DNA of 25,533 nt from Sedimentisphaerales bacterium (GCA_016928975.1 JAFGJR010000183.1:1-25533), one strand, 5' to 3'. Shown: positions 15,780 through 24,528, numbered from the stretch's first letter. Translations and numbers: made by a program. The notes: a model not told the origin generated them from the sequence alone.

Positions 15780-17152
15780 GCGAACACATGGAGAAAAGCA
15801 CGTTCCGTCGCGAATTTCTGAAGAATACCGGCCGGCTGGCGGCGGTCTCGGCTCTTACCGCCGGGATGGTCCCGCGCATGTACGCAGGGGAGAACAACAC
15901 GATCAAGATTGTCCTGATTGGTTGCGGCGGTCGGGGCACCGGCGCGGCGTCGGATGCCCTGTACGTGAAGAACGGCCCCATCAAGCTGGTTGCTCTGGCC
16001 GATGTCTTCCCGGATCGCGTCAGGCGCAGCTACGAGAACCTCAAGAACGAGCATGGGGACAAGGTGGATGTGCCCGAGGACCGCAAGTTCATCGGCTTCG
16101 ACGGGTACAAGAAGGCGATGGATTGCCTGAGCCCCGGCGACGTGGCGATCTGCGCGACGCCGCCGGCGTTCCGGTGGGTGCACTTCTCCTACGCCATCGC
16201 CAAGGGTCTCAACACGTTCATGGAAAAGCCGGTGACCGTGGACGGCCCGACGACCCGAAAGATGCTCCAGTTGGCGGACGAATCGGAGAAGAAGAACCTC
16301 AAGGTCGGCATTGGGCTGATGGTCCGCCACTGCCGGGGCCGCCAGGAGCTTCTCGCACGCATCCGGGACGGCGAGATCGGCGAGATCATCCTGCTTCGCG
16401 GCTATCGCATGAGCGGCCGGTCCGCCACCGCCACGCGCAAGCCGAACAGCCTGAGCGAGCTGATGTGGCAGATCCGCTCCTTCCATAGCTGGCTGTGGGC
16501 CAGCGGCGGCGTCTTCAGCGACTACTACATTCACCAGATCGACGAGTGCTCCTGGATGAAGGGCGCCTGGCCGACGGAGGCCCACGCCCTTGGCGGCCGC
16601 CATTACCGGGAGGATTACGTCGATCAGAATCTCGATCTCTACGACGTCGAGTACACCTATCCGGACGGCACGAAGCTCTTCTACCAGGGCCGCAACATGC
16701 AGGGCTGCAAGAACGCGTTCTGCAGCTTCGCCCACGGCACGAAAGGCTCGGCGGTCATCTCCACCAGCGGCCACGCGCCCGGCAAGGTCCGCACCTACAA
16801 GGGCCACCTGATGGAGGGCGTCGAGCCGATCTGGCGGTATCCGCAGCCGGAGAAGAGTCCGTACCGGCTCGAGTGGGAAGACCTGATCGACGCGATCCGC
16901 ACCGACAAGCGGTATAACGAGGTGAGGCGCGGCGCCGAGGTGAGCCTGGTGACGTCGATGGGCCGCATGGCCGCCCACACCGGACAGGTGATCACGTACG
17001 AGCAGATTCTCAACTGCCCGCACGAGTTCGCTCCCGACGTGGACAAGCTGACGATGGATTCCGCGGCGCCGCTGCGAGGCGACGCCCACGGCAAGTATCC
17101 GCTCCCGCAGCCGGGCATTGTGACGGATCGCGAGTACAGAGAATTCGCATAG
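15776..17152 (+). CDS. Tat-exported Gfo/Idh/MocA family oxidoreductase (paralog 2)
   Basis: A 458-residue NAD(P)-dependent dehydrogenase, full-length paralog of the protein at 3552-4952. The Tat motif is FRREFLKNTG near residue 10. RMYAGENNTI at the cleavage region is identical to paralog 1. The nucleotide-binding loop is GCGGRGTG, and EKPVTVDGPT contains the family lysine. Both paralogs share long stretches around FRWVHF and DGEIGEIIL, a MGRMAAHTGQ segment and an NCPHE segment near the end. Even the leader AGTAGGAGAGAA and the opening ATGAGCGAA are the same. It is translationally coupled to the preceding secreted protein through an ATGA overlap. It differs from paralog 1 mainly in the middle substrate-binding part, for example by lacking the PEGV insertion before YVDQN. 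It is expected to be periplasmic; the substrate is unknown. Confidence 0.93.
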   Translation: MSEHMEKSTFRREFLKNTGRLAAVSALTAGMVPRMYAGENNTIKIVLIGCGGRGTGAASDALYVKNGPIKLVALADVFPDRVRRSYENLKNEHGDKVDVPEDRKFIGFDGYKKAMDCLSPGDVAICATPPAFRWVHFSYAIAKGLNTFMEKPVTVDGPTTRKMLQLADESEKKNLKVGIGLMVRHCRGRQELLARIRDGEIGEIILLRGYRMSGRSATATRKPNSLSELMWQIRSFHSWLWASGGVFSDYYIHQIDECSWMKGAWPTEAHALGGRHYREDYVDQNLDLYDVEYTYPDGTKLFYQGRNMQGCKNAFCSFAHGTKGSAVISTSGHAPGKVRTYKGHLMEGVEPIWRYPQPEKSPYRLEWEDLIDAIRTDKRYNEVRRGAEVSLVTSMGRMAAHTGQVITYEQILNCPHEFAPDVDKLTMDSAAPLRGDAHGKYPLPQPGIVTDREYREFA

Positions 17153-17169
17153 AAGACTCCGCAAGCGGC

Positions 17170-17220
17170 GCGCCGCCGGTCTGCTCCCGTCAGGCCGGCG
17201 GCGCTTCCGTGTTCCTTCTT
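17170..17220 (+). terminator. Strong intrinsic terminator of the oxidoreductase cluster
   Basis: A 14-bp stem (17170-17183 with 17191-17204, one G-T wobble) closes a 7-nt loop, CTCCCGT, and is followed by the T-rich tract TTCCGTGTTCCTTCTT. It lies 17 bp after the stop codon at 17152 and separates this cluster from the next promoter. Confidence 0.75.
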
Positions 17221-17247
17221 GACTTTCCCCCTGCGCGGCCATAGAGT
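17219..17247 (+). promoter_or_regulatory. Candidate promoter for the spermidine-synthase-like gene
   Basis: TTGACT at 17219-17224 (5/6) and TAGAGT at 17242-17247 (4/6) are 17 bp apart. The predicted transcription start falls almost on the GTG at 17254, so the mRNA would be leaderless, or translation starts farther downstream. Confidence 0.4.
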
Positions 17248-17253
17248 GCGCGA

Positions 17254-19527
17254 GTGAACCCGGAACCTTGTATAAACAACGATGAGTCTCCCTTTGTTGC
17301 CCCCCTGGCGCTGCCTGGCGGGGCATTGTTCGTGTTGCCTTCGCATTGCCTGGCCTTGTTCCTGGGCGCGTTCCTGCTGTTTGCGATCCAGCCGATGTTC
17401 ACGAAGATGATTCTGCCGCTGCTGGGAGGCACTCCGGCGGTCTGGAACACAGCGGTGATGTTCTTCCAGGCGATGCTATTGGGTGGTTACCTGTACGCCC
17501 ATCTCCTGTCGCGGATAGATCGAGTGCAATGGCAGGTCCTCGTCCATGCGCTGGTGCTGGTCATCGGCCTGCTGTTCCTGCCTGTTCGCTTGGCGTGGCC
17601 ACAGGCGCCGCCGGGCATGATGCATCCGGCGGCCTGGCTGATCGCGTTGCTGGCGTTCTCCATCGGCGTGCCGTTTTTCGCCGTCTCCGCGACCGCTCCC
17701 TTGCTGCAGCGCTGGTTCTCCCGGTCGGGGCATCCGCATGCCTCCGATCCATACTTCCTCTATGTCTCCAGCAATATCGGAGGCATGGCGGCCCTGCTGA
17801 CGTACCCGGTGCTCATCGAGCCGTGGCTCGGCCTGTCGCTGCAAAGCCGGACGTGGACGGCAGGCTACGCCGTGCTGTCGGTCATCATCGTTCTTTGTGC
17901 GATCAGTCTGCGGGCGCTGCGCCGGCCGGATGACAGGGCCGACGTACGTGCATCAGGTCCCGTGGAGGCGGTCGCGGCTCTTTCGGACGAGATCGCCTGG
18001 CACACCCGGGGGCGCTGGCTCGTGCTGTCGTTCGTTCCCTCCGCCCTGTTGCTGGCGGTCACTCTGCACATCAGCACGGACGTGGCCTCCGCGCCGTTTC
18101 TGTGGGTCGTGCCGCTGTCACTGTACATGCTGACGTTCATCCTCGTGTTCGCCCGCCGGCCCATCCTCAAACACAAGTGGATGTTGTTGATCCAGATCCC
18201 ACTTTATGCGCTGCTGGCCGTGTCGTTCACGAAGCTGGACCTGCTGCCGCTGTTCGCTCTGGACATGGCGGTCTTGTTCGTGACTGCCATGGTCTGTCAT
18301 GGCGAGCTGGTCCGTCTGCGACCGGCGGCGAGCCGGTTGACGGAGTTCTACCTCTGGATGTCGCTGGGCGGACTGCTGGGCGGCGTCTTCTGCGTGCTCG
18401 TGGCGCCCCGGCTGTTCAGCTCCGTGCTCGAGTATCCGCTGATCCTCTCGGTCGCATGCCTGGTGCGTCCCGGGGCCACCGGCGGCGGATGGCGCCGGTC
18501 GCTCCTCGATGGAGTCCTGCCGGCGGCGGTGGTCCTGTCATACTCGTTCGTGCAGGGTATGTTGGATTCCGAGATCGTTGGTCCCATCATGTTGTACATT
18601 GGCGTTACCGTGGCGTTCTTCCTCTTTCGCCACCGTCCACTCCGTCTGGCCCTGGGTTTCGCTCCGATCCTCTTCGGCACGATCTTCCTGGCGGATGACG
18701 CGAGCCACCGGCTCTTGCGTCAGCGCAGCTTCTTCGGCGTCTACACGGTGTGCAAGGACCCAAGCGGGAACGTGCACTCGCTTCATCACGGCAACATCGT
18801 CCACGGCGATCAGCATTTGGACGAGGAGACGGTCCGCACGCCCACGAGCTACTACAACCGCCAGGGCCCGCTGGGACAGGTATTCGAGGCGATGCGGATG
18901 GTGCGGCCCCTCAAGCACGTGGGGTGCGTTGGCCTGGGCGCCGGCACGACCGCCTGTTACCAGGAGCCGAGGCAGGCCATGACCTTCTTCGAGGTCGATC
19001 CCGTCATGGAGCGAATTGCCCGCGACCCGAAGCTGTTCCGGTACCTGGAGGTGGCGGAGCCGAACGTGAGCGTCGTCCTCGGGGACGGCCGCCAGAGCAT
19101 CGGCAGGGTGGCGGACGGGACATTCGACCTCATCACGCTCGATGCCTTCAGCTCGGACGCGATCCCCGTGCACATGCTGACTCGCGAGGCGCTGGCCCTC
19201 TACATGCGCAAGCTCGCCCCCGGCGGCCTCGTGCTGTTTCACATCTCCAACCGGTACGTGAACCTCGAGCCGGTGCTGGCGAATCTGACGATGGACGCGG
19301 GACTGGCCGCCCTTGTGGAGGACTATGAGCCCAGCGCCGAAGCCGGCGTCTACGGCTGGCGGTCCTCGTGGGTCGCCGTCGCGCGCGATGCCGGCGACCT
19401 CGCGCTGCTCAACGAGGAGGATGGGTGGCGACCCTTGAAACCGGACGTCTCCGTCGGCCTGTGGACCGACGACTACTCCAACCTGTTCCGCACGCTGATC
19501 TGGGAGGAGATGCTGCCCTGGCGCTGA
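17254..19527 (+). CDS. Membrane-embedded spermidine synthase-like protein
   Basis: A 757-residue fusion of a multi-spanning membrane region (about residues 25-490, many hydrophobic helices) and a C-terminal Rossmann methyltransferase-like domain of the polyamine aminopropyltransferase family. The domain shows GLGAGTTACY near residue 557, an acidic strand end in FFEVDP near 578, LGDGRQ near 609 and TLDAFSSDAIPVHMLT near 627-642. Proteins of this layout are often annotated as fused MFS/spermidine synthase; their real substrates are mostly unknown. The LDAFSSDAIP loop differs from the DSSDPxGP loop of true spermidine synthases, so spermidine production is doubtful. GTG 17254 has no clear ribosome binding site. 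TTG 17326, preceded by GGCGGGG, would still keep the first helix and is a possible alternative. It stands alone after a terminator, with no polyamine gene beside it. Confidence 0.82.
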   Translation: MNPEPCINNDESPFVAPLALPGGALFVLPSHCLALFLGAFLLFAIQPMFTKMILPLLGGTPAVWNTAVMFFQAMLLGGYLYAHLLSRIDRVQWQVLVHALVLVIGLLFLPVRLAWPQAPPGMMHPAAWLIALLAFSIGVPFFAVSATAPLLQRWFSRSGHPHASDPYFLYVSSNIGGMAALLTYPVLIEPWLGLSLQSRTWTAGYAVLSVIIVLCAISLRALRRPDDRADVRASGPVEAVAALSDEIAWHTRGRWLVLSFVPSALLLAVTLHISTDVASAPFLWVVPLSLYMLTFILVFARRPILKHKWMLLIQIPLYALLAVSFTKLDLLPLFALDMAVLFVTAMVCHGELVRLRPAASRLTEFYLWMSLGGLLGGVFCVLVAPRLFSSVLEYPLILSVACLVRPGATGGGWRRSLLDGVLPAAVVLSYSFVQGMLDSEIVGPIMLYIGVTVAFFLFRHRPLRLALGFAPILFGTIFLADDASHRLLRQRSFFGVYTVCKDPSGNVHSLHHGNIVHGDQHLDEETVRTPTSYYNRQGPLGQVFEAMRMVRPLKHVGCVGLGAGTTACYQEPRQAMTFFEVDPVMERIARDPKLFRYLEVAEPNVSVVLGDGRQSIGRVADGTFDLITLDAFSSDAIPVHMLTREALALYMRKLAPGGLVLFHISNRYVNLEPVLANLTMDAGLAALVEDYEPSAEAGVYGWRSSWVAVARDAGDLALLNEEDGWRPLKPDVSVGLWTDDYSNLFRTLIWEEMLPWR

Positions 19528-19629
19528 GACAGAGCCGATGAAGAAGCATCATAAGTCTCGTCGAATCGGGTAGTTACAGCCCATTGCCGGTCCCGCTCTG
19601 CAAGAATTCGGAAAACCCCGTTTTTTTTC

Positions 19630-19659
19630 TTGCGTGGCTCTACTACGGTAGAGTACAAT
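19630..19659 (+). promoter_or_regulatory. Promoter with embedded BlaI/MecI-type operator
   Basis: TTGCGT at 19630-19635 and TACAAT at 19654-19659 (5/6) are 18 bp apart. The spacer contains the dyad CTCTAC-TACG-GTAGAG at 19638-19653. It resembles the TACTAC/GTAGTA core of known BlaI/MecI operators. Repressor binding here would block RNA polymerase, so the adjacent repressor gene probably regulates itself and its operon. Transcription would start near 19666, 22 nt before the ATG. Confidence 0.6.
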
Positions 19660-19687
19660 TGACCACGATAGATATTCCGAGGGACCT

Positions 19688-20083
19688 ATGGCCAAGAAGA
19701 ACGTCGAGTTGTTCGAGAGTGAATGGTCGATCCTACAGGTGGTATGGGAGCATGAGCCGTGCGCGGCCCCGACCGTTCAGGAGGCACTGACGAAGGAGAA
19801 GGGCTGGGCCTACACGACCGTCAAGACCCTGATGGACCGCATGGTCAAGAAAGGCCTGCTCCAGACCGAGCGGATTCGCAATCTTTACCTGTACCGCTCG
19901 GCGATCACGCGGGCGCAGGCCCAGCGGAGCGAGATCATGCGCACGGTCAAGCGGGCGTTCGACGGGGCCTTGACCCCGATGATGCAGTTCCTGATCGAAA
20001 ATGAAACGCTGTCCGAGCAGGAGTACCGGCAGTTGGAGCACGTGATCCGGAACCGCAAGCGCGAGAACCAGACGGATCGTTGA
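19688..20083 (+). CDS. BlaI/MecI/CopY family transcriptional repressor
   Basis: A 131-residue winged-helix repressor of usual family length. Residues about 7-72 match the DNA-binding domain, with ESEWSILQVVWE at the start and WAYTTVKTLMDRMVKKGLL as the recognition helix and wing region. Residues 75-131 form the helical dimerisation tail. In known systems the dimer is inactivated by cleavage after a membrane peptidase (BlaR1/MecR1) senses a signal. The next gene encodes such a peptidase, 53 bp downstream. GAGGGA lies 3 bp before ATG 19688, and a matching operator sits in the promoter. The signal is unlikely to be a beta-lactam, because the partner carries no penicillin-binding sensor domain. 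Confidence 0.92.
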   Translation: MAKKNVELFESEWSILQVVWEHEPCAAPTVQEALTKEKGWAYTTVKTLMDRMVKKGLLQTERIRNLYLYRSAITRAQAQRSEIMRTVKRAFDGALTPMMQFLIENETLSEQEYRQLEHVIRNRKRENQTDR

Positions 20084-20089
20084 TCCTGT

Positions 20090-20114
20090 CGGAGGCGTCT
20101 TGAGAGCGCCTCCG
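20090..20114 (+). promoter_or_regulatory. Intercistronic hairpin between repressor and peptidase genes
   Basis: A perfect 8-bp stem, CGGAGGCG at 20090-20097 with CGCCTCCG at 20107-20114, closes a 9-nt loop. No T-run follows; a purine-rich ribosome binding site (GGAGAGAGAG) comes next. It may tune the ratio of repressor to peptidase through mRNA processing or partial termination. Confidence 0.4.
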
Positions 20115-20136
20115 GAAGAAGAATGGAGAGAGAGCC

Positions 20137-23100
20137 ATGAGTGAGCTCGTCGGTTTGCTGAACTCGGCCGGTGTGGCGTTCATCGGTCTCGCCGGCCGTA
20201 TGCTGGTCCAGTCCAGCCTGTTGATCCTCGCCCTGGTCATCCTTGACCTGGTTTTGCGAAAGAGAGTCAAGGCCGTGGTCCGCTACTGGATCTGGCTACT
20301 TGTAATCGCCAAGCTGCTCCTGCCGCCGTCGTTCTCTTCGCCGACGGGCCTTGCCTATTGGATCGGCGCCAGGCTGCCGAGCCTGCCCACGCAGGCGGAA
20401 CCGGCCGTGGAAGCCCAGCCTGCCTTCAATGCCGTCGAGCGCCCGGTGGTTTCGCAGGTCCGCGATCGTGGTGCGCCCGCAACGGCATCAGGGGAAATGC
20501 CTCACGGCGTCACTACGAACGCAAGCCCGGTCCGGGTCACGGACGAAACGAGTGGTTCTCCCGCTGCGATCGTCGCAGTTCCCCCGGCCCCCTCGATTGC
20601 CTGGCAGGCGGCTCTGCTGGTTGCCTGGGCGGTTGTCGTCCTTGTCATGATTGTCCTGCTGATCCAGAGGGCCCTGTTCGTTCGTTGTTTGGTGAGGCAA
20701 TCCGACATCGCTTCCGAGCGACTGATCGAGCTTCTGGGCCAGTGCCGCCTGCGGATGGCCGTGGCAGGCGATGTTGGGCTGCGTCTGAGCTCGCTGTCCA
20801 TGAGTCCATCCGTCTGCGGGCTGCGGCGCCCGATCATCCTCGTGCCCCGGTCCATGCTCGCTCAACTGGACGCGATGCAGCTCAAGTCCGTGCTGCTGCA
20901 CGAGCTGGCTCACATCAAGCGGGGCGACTTGTGGATCAACCTCGCTCAGGCTCTGCTCCAGGTTGTTTATTTCTTTCATCCCCTGCTCTGGCTGGCGAAC
21001 GCGATCATCCGGCGCGTCAGAGAGCAGGCGGTGGATGAGACGGTCCTGGCGGCGATGGGGGCGGAGGCGGAGGAGTACCCGAAGACCCTGCTAAGCGTCT
21101 CGCGGCTGGCGTTCGGCCGGCCGTCCCTGAGCCTGCGACTGCTCGGTGTCGTCGAATCGAAGAAGGCCCTGACCGCTCGCATCCGGCACATTGTCAGCCG
21201 CCCGTTCCCCAAGAGCGCCAAACTCGGCTGCGCCGGCCTGGTCCTGATTGTTGCCACCGCCGCATGTCTATTGCCCATGGCGAAGGCGCAACCGCAGGAG
21301 AATAAAGCCGGCGAAGCTGTCCCGGTAACGCAGGCAGCCAGGACCGCTGACAGCAACTCAGCGTCGGTGACAGAGACGGTCGAGGGCATCGTCACGGACT
21401 CGCTGGGCCGGCCACGCCAGGGCGTCTATGTGGCTCCGCAAGGAGCGAATCTCTGGAAAGGAGTGATGAGCGACGCGCAAGGCCGGTTCAGGCTGGAGAA
21501 TGTGCAGCCGGACCAGAAGCTGTCGATCGCCTGGTCACAGGCATCGCGATCGTTCGGCTTGTTCGCGCTGCCCGAAGCGATCCCGACGAGCCCCATCCGG
21601 GTAGTCCTGAACCTGGGGGAAGCGGACCTGGAAGGGCGGGTCGCGGGTGCGGACGGCAAGCCCCTGGCCAATCGGAAGGTGGAAGTCATTGTGAGCACGC
21701 CGGATGGCATTCGCTTCCCTCTGGACCACCAGCCGCAAACCGATGCCTACGGCTACTACTCACACTCCAGCGTGCCCTGTGGCGAGGGGGTCACGATGGA
21801 AGCGAGGCTCGTGGACGCCGGCGAGGTGGGCGCATCCTTCAGCACCGTCCCCGTTCAGATCCGCGCAAATCAGTACTTCATCGAGATGCCTCTCCTTGTG
21901 GCGGCCCGTCAGAAGATCCAGCCTGACTTTGATCGGAACACGAAGGATGATGGCATGCTCCATTGCGCCGGGCGCGTGCTCGACGAAGCCGGCAAGCCCA
22001 TCGCGGGTGTCCGCGTTCGCCTGAGCTTCGACATGCCTGATTACATGGCCATGTGGGTCCGGGACGCCATGACCGATGAGCAGGGGCGCTGGCATCGTCC
22101 CTTGCCGCCGAAGTGCATGAACCTGTCTGTTGAGTTTGAGCATCCGGAGTACTACCTCGACGACCGCCGCAGCAGGCCGCCACGTGATGAGCTGGTCAAA
22201 GGGACCCATACGGCCGTCATGAAGCGGGGCCTGTGCCTCGAAGGCAAGGTTACAGACGAGCAGGGCGAGCCGGTGGAAAACGTCCTGGTCTGTGGGAGCC
22301 GGCCGTCCTCGTTCACGCCGGGTCCATACAACCAGATCATTGAAGACTCCGGCATGGCCAGAACGCTTCGGGACGGCACCTTCTACATTCGCGGCCTGGC
22401 GCCGGGAGCCCGGACCCTCACGGTGTATCCGGACCGCTACGCGCCGGCCATTCGAACCGTCGATATCCGCGAAGATATGGACCCCGTGTCCGTGATTCTC
22501 AAGGCGGGCAGGACCTATCGAGGCCAGGTCGTGGATGTCCAGGGCAATCCCATGGAAGGAATTCGCGTGGGGACCCAGGAATGGCGACTGGGCAAGGAGC
22601 AATGTCATGTGAGCCGGCTGAGCATCACGGATGCTCAAGGGATGTTCGCTCTGACGAATCTGCCGGAGGGGCAGATCGAGATCGACTTCGGGCGCAAAAA
22701 AGGATACCTCGGGTTCAACCGGGAGATGCCGGCGGATCTATCCCAGGTGGACAGGGTGGTGATGTATGAAGTCCCTGTATTCGTCGGCCGGGTGGTCGAT
22801 GCCGATACGAACGCGCCGGTGACGGATTTCGAGGTTGTCAATGGGATCCGCAGGGACATGGATGCCTCCCTCGACTGGAGCCGCTACTACAAAAAGCACG
22901 TGGAGGATCCAAACGGCGCCTTCAGGAACGAGTGGGCCGGCTATGGTTTTTCCTATCCGTCGTCCGCTGCTCCCTGCATCAAGATCGAGGCAAAGGGCTA
23001 CGTGCCATCGGCTCCCGTGCTGCTCGAATTGGGCAAGACCTGTGAGCCGCTCACCATTCGCATGAACAAGGGGACGTCCATCGCCGGGACCGTTCTCGAG

Positions 23101-24489
23101 CCCGATGGCGACCCAGCAGCCAAGGCCCAGGTGGCCCTGGTGAGGAATGGCGAGCTGGCCTTTATCGACCGGGACCAGTTCTCCGCGACGGGTTTCGTTC
23201 GCCAGGCCGAGATTGTGACGACGGCGGACGCGCAAGGGCGGTTCGAACTGCCGGCGGCTGCCGAGCCGGGATTGGTCGTTGCGGTGCACCGTACCGGCTA
23301 CGCACAGGTCCGGTCGGCGCAGTTCGCCTCCGGATCATCGCTTCGTCTGACCGCATGGTCGCGTGTGGAAGGGACCCTCGATCGCTCCCGCATCGCGGAG
23401 AAGGAAGTCGCAATCGTCTTGTCCGCTGTGAAGGAGCCGGACAAACAGACCCCCGGCTTCTACTGGCTGTTCAGCAGTGTGACTCCCACCAACGATACGT
23501 TCGCATTCGACTGTGTACCGAGCGTGCCGCTGGCTGCAGGGCGGATGAGCCGATACGAGCTGCACGGTGGACACTACTTTGTGCCCGAGGCGGGCAAGAC
23601 GCACCGGGTTCACATCGGCGAGCAAGGCCGCGCCGTGACCGGCCGGATTGTGCCGCCGGCGGGGCTCCTGCAGGACAGACCCATTCCATTCACTGACCCC
23701 AGGTGTGTTCACGCCGTCGCTTTCAGAGCCGATACTACCGGCGTTCCGGCCGAAATGACGGCCATCGAAGAGCCGTCGTTCAACTGGCTCTGGCAGGACA
23801 AGGAAGTCGTCTACAAACCCTCGACGACCCGGCGACAACGCTTCGTTCCGGCGATCTCAGACGATGGGACCTTCACCTTCGGCGGGCTGGAGAGCGGCGC
23901 GTACGAGCTCGTCATCAACGTGCACGCCCCGCTGGGCGAGAACGTTTCCTGCGGCCGGGGGGTGCTGGAGTCGGTCGTCATCAGCCGGTTCACTGTGCCG
24001 GATGGCAAGGCGGCGTCCGCTGTCACCGTGCCGGACATCGCTCTGCGGCCATTGACGTATCCGAAAGTGGGCGAACCGGCTCCGCTTTTTGAGGCCAGGA
24101 CGTTCGACGGCCGGACGATCAAGCTGGCAGACCTGCGAGGCAAGGTCGTACTGCTGGATTTCTGGGCCACCTGGTGCAGTCCGTGCGTCGCTCAACTGCC
24201 GCAGGTGCAGCAAATCCACGAGGCATTCCGTGACAGTGACAAGTTCGCGATGATCGGCATGTCACTGGACTGGGATATCGAGAGGGCAGAGAACTTCTTG
24301 GCACGCAAGCCGTTGAAGTGGTCGCAGGTCAGCCTCGGCAACATGGAAACGTCGCCGGTCGTGCGACAGTACGGCGTCGGCGACATCCCGATGACAGTCC
24401 TGATCGATCCGGAGGGCAAGATCCTTGCGAGGGGTGTCCCGATCGACCAGCTCAAGGAGCGGATTCGCACGGCGCTGGCCATTCGATGA
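20137..24489 (+). CDS. BlaR1-like M56 peptidase fused to carboxypeptidase-regulatory-like repeats and a TlpA thioredoxin
   Basis: A 1450-residue membrane protein. Helices at about 9-40, 48-64, 158-182, 274-292 and 365-385 frame an M56 zinc protease with HELAH at 255-259 and EQAVDE at about 296-301. After the last helix come seven to nine beta-domains of the carboxypeptidase-regulatory type, each opening with a pattern such as LEGRVAGADGKPL or CAGRVLDEAGKPI (starts near residues 416, 499, 610, 701, 794, 882 and 982, with weaker ones near 1077 and 1167). Residues about 1310-1450 form a TlpA/ResA-like thioredoxin with WATWCSPC (cysteines 1347 and 1350) and a cis-proline in GVGDIPMT. In BlaR1 the sensor is a penicillin-binding domain; here the repeat array and thioredoxin replace it. 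They should face the periplasm. It very probably controls the repressor encoded just upstream. Which signal it senses is unknown. Confidence 0.88.
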   Translation: MSELVGLLNSAGVAFIGLAGRMLVQSSLLILALVILDLVLRKRVKAVVRYWIWLLVIAKLLLPPSFSSPTGLAYWIGARLPSLPTQAEPAVEAQPAFNAVERPVVSQVRDRGAPATASGEMPHGVTTNASPVRVTDETSGSPAAIVAVPPAPSIAWQAALLVAWAVVVLVMIVLLIQRALFVRCLVRQSDIASERLIELLGQCRLRMAVAGDVGLRLSSLSMSPSVCGLRRPIILVPRSMLAQLDAMQLKSVLLHELAHIKRGDLWINLAQALLQVVYFFHPLLWLANAIIRRVREQAVDETVLAAMGAEAEEYPKTLLSVSRLAFGRPSLSLRLLGVVESKKALTARIRHIVSRPFPKSAKLGCAGLVLIVATAACLLPMAKAQPQENKAGEAVPVTQAARTADSNSASVTETVEGIVTDSLGRPRQGVYVAPQGANLWKGVMSDAQGRFRLENVQPDQKLSIAWSQASRSFGLFALPEAIPTSPIRVVLNLGEADLEGRVAGADGKPLANRKVEVIVSTPDGIRFPLDHQPQTDAYGYYSHSSVPCGEGVTMEARLVDAGEVGASFSTVPVQIRANQYFIEMPLLVAARQKIQPDFDRNTKDDGMLHCAGRVLDEAGKPIAGVRVRLSFDMPDYMAMWVRDAMTDEQGRWHRPLPPKCMNLSVEFEHPEYYLDDRRSRPPRDELVKGTHTAVMKRGLCLEGKVTDEQGEPVENVLVCGSRPSSFTPGPYNQIIEDSGMARTLRDGTFYIRGLAPGARTLTVYPDRYAPAIRTVDIREDMDPVSVILKAGRTYRGQVVDVQGNPMEGIRVGTQEWRLGKEQCHVSRLSITDAQGMFALTNLPEGQIEIDFGRKKGYLGFNREMPADLSQVDRVVMYEVPVFVGRVVDADTNAPVTDFEVVNGIRRDMDASLDWSRYYKKHVEDPNGAFRNEWAGYGFSYPSSAAPCIKIEAKGYVPSAPVLLELGKTCEPLTIRMNKGTSIAGTVLEPDGDPAAKAQVALVRNGELAFIDRDQFSATGFVRQAEIVTTADAQGRFELPAAAEPGLVVAVHRTGYAQVRSAQFASGSSLRLTAWSRVEGTLDRSRIAEKEVAIVLSAVKEPDKQTPGFYWLFSSVTPTNDTFAFDCVPSVPLAAGRMSRYELHGGHYFVPEAGKTHRVHIGEQGRAVTGRIVPPAGLLQDRPIPFTDPRCVHAVAFRADTTGVPAEMTAIEEPSFNWLWQDKEVVYKPSTTRRQRFVPAISDDGTFTFGGLESGAYELVINVHAPLGENVSCGRGVLESVVISRFTVPDGKAASAVTVPDIALRPLTYPKVGEPAPLFEARTFDGRTIKLADLRGKVVLLDFWATWCSPCVAQLPQVQQIHEAFRDSDKFAMIGMSLDWDIERAENFLARKPLKWSQVSLGNMETSPVVRQYGVGDIPMTVLIDPEGKILARGVPIDQLKERIRTALAIR
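20505..20521 (+). repeat. 17-bp dispersed repeat fragment inside the peptidase gene
   Basis: The sequence CGGCGTCACTACGAACG is identical to intergenic positions 2400-2416. Here it encodes part of the Pro/Ala-rich linker between the second and third membrane helices, a region that can tolerate insertions. Confidence 0.4.
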
Positions 24490-24528
24490 GTGGTCGGTCC
24501 GTCCCTGTGGAGTGAAGAACCACAAGTG

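Noticed and set aside
15689..17326. 545-codon minus-strand frame opposite the third Gfo/Idh/MocA gene
   Set aside because: It is the same kind of shadow as that opposite paralog 1. The resemblance between the two shadows follows from the paralogy of the real genes.
19617..19630. Intrinsic terminator at the T-run after the spermidine-synthase-like gene
   Set aside because: There is a run of eight T, but no convincing stem precedes it. It may instead be an AT-rich element upstream of the repressor promoter.
19688..24489. Beta-lactam resistance regulator
   Set aside because: The peptidase carries no penicillin-binding sensor domain and no beta-lactamase gene is near; the resemblance is limited to the repressor and the zinc protease.
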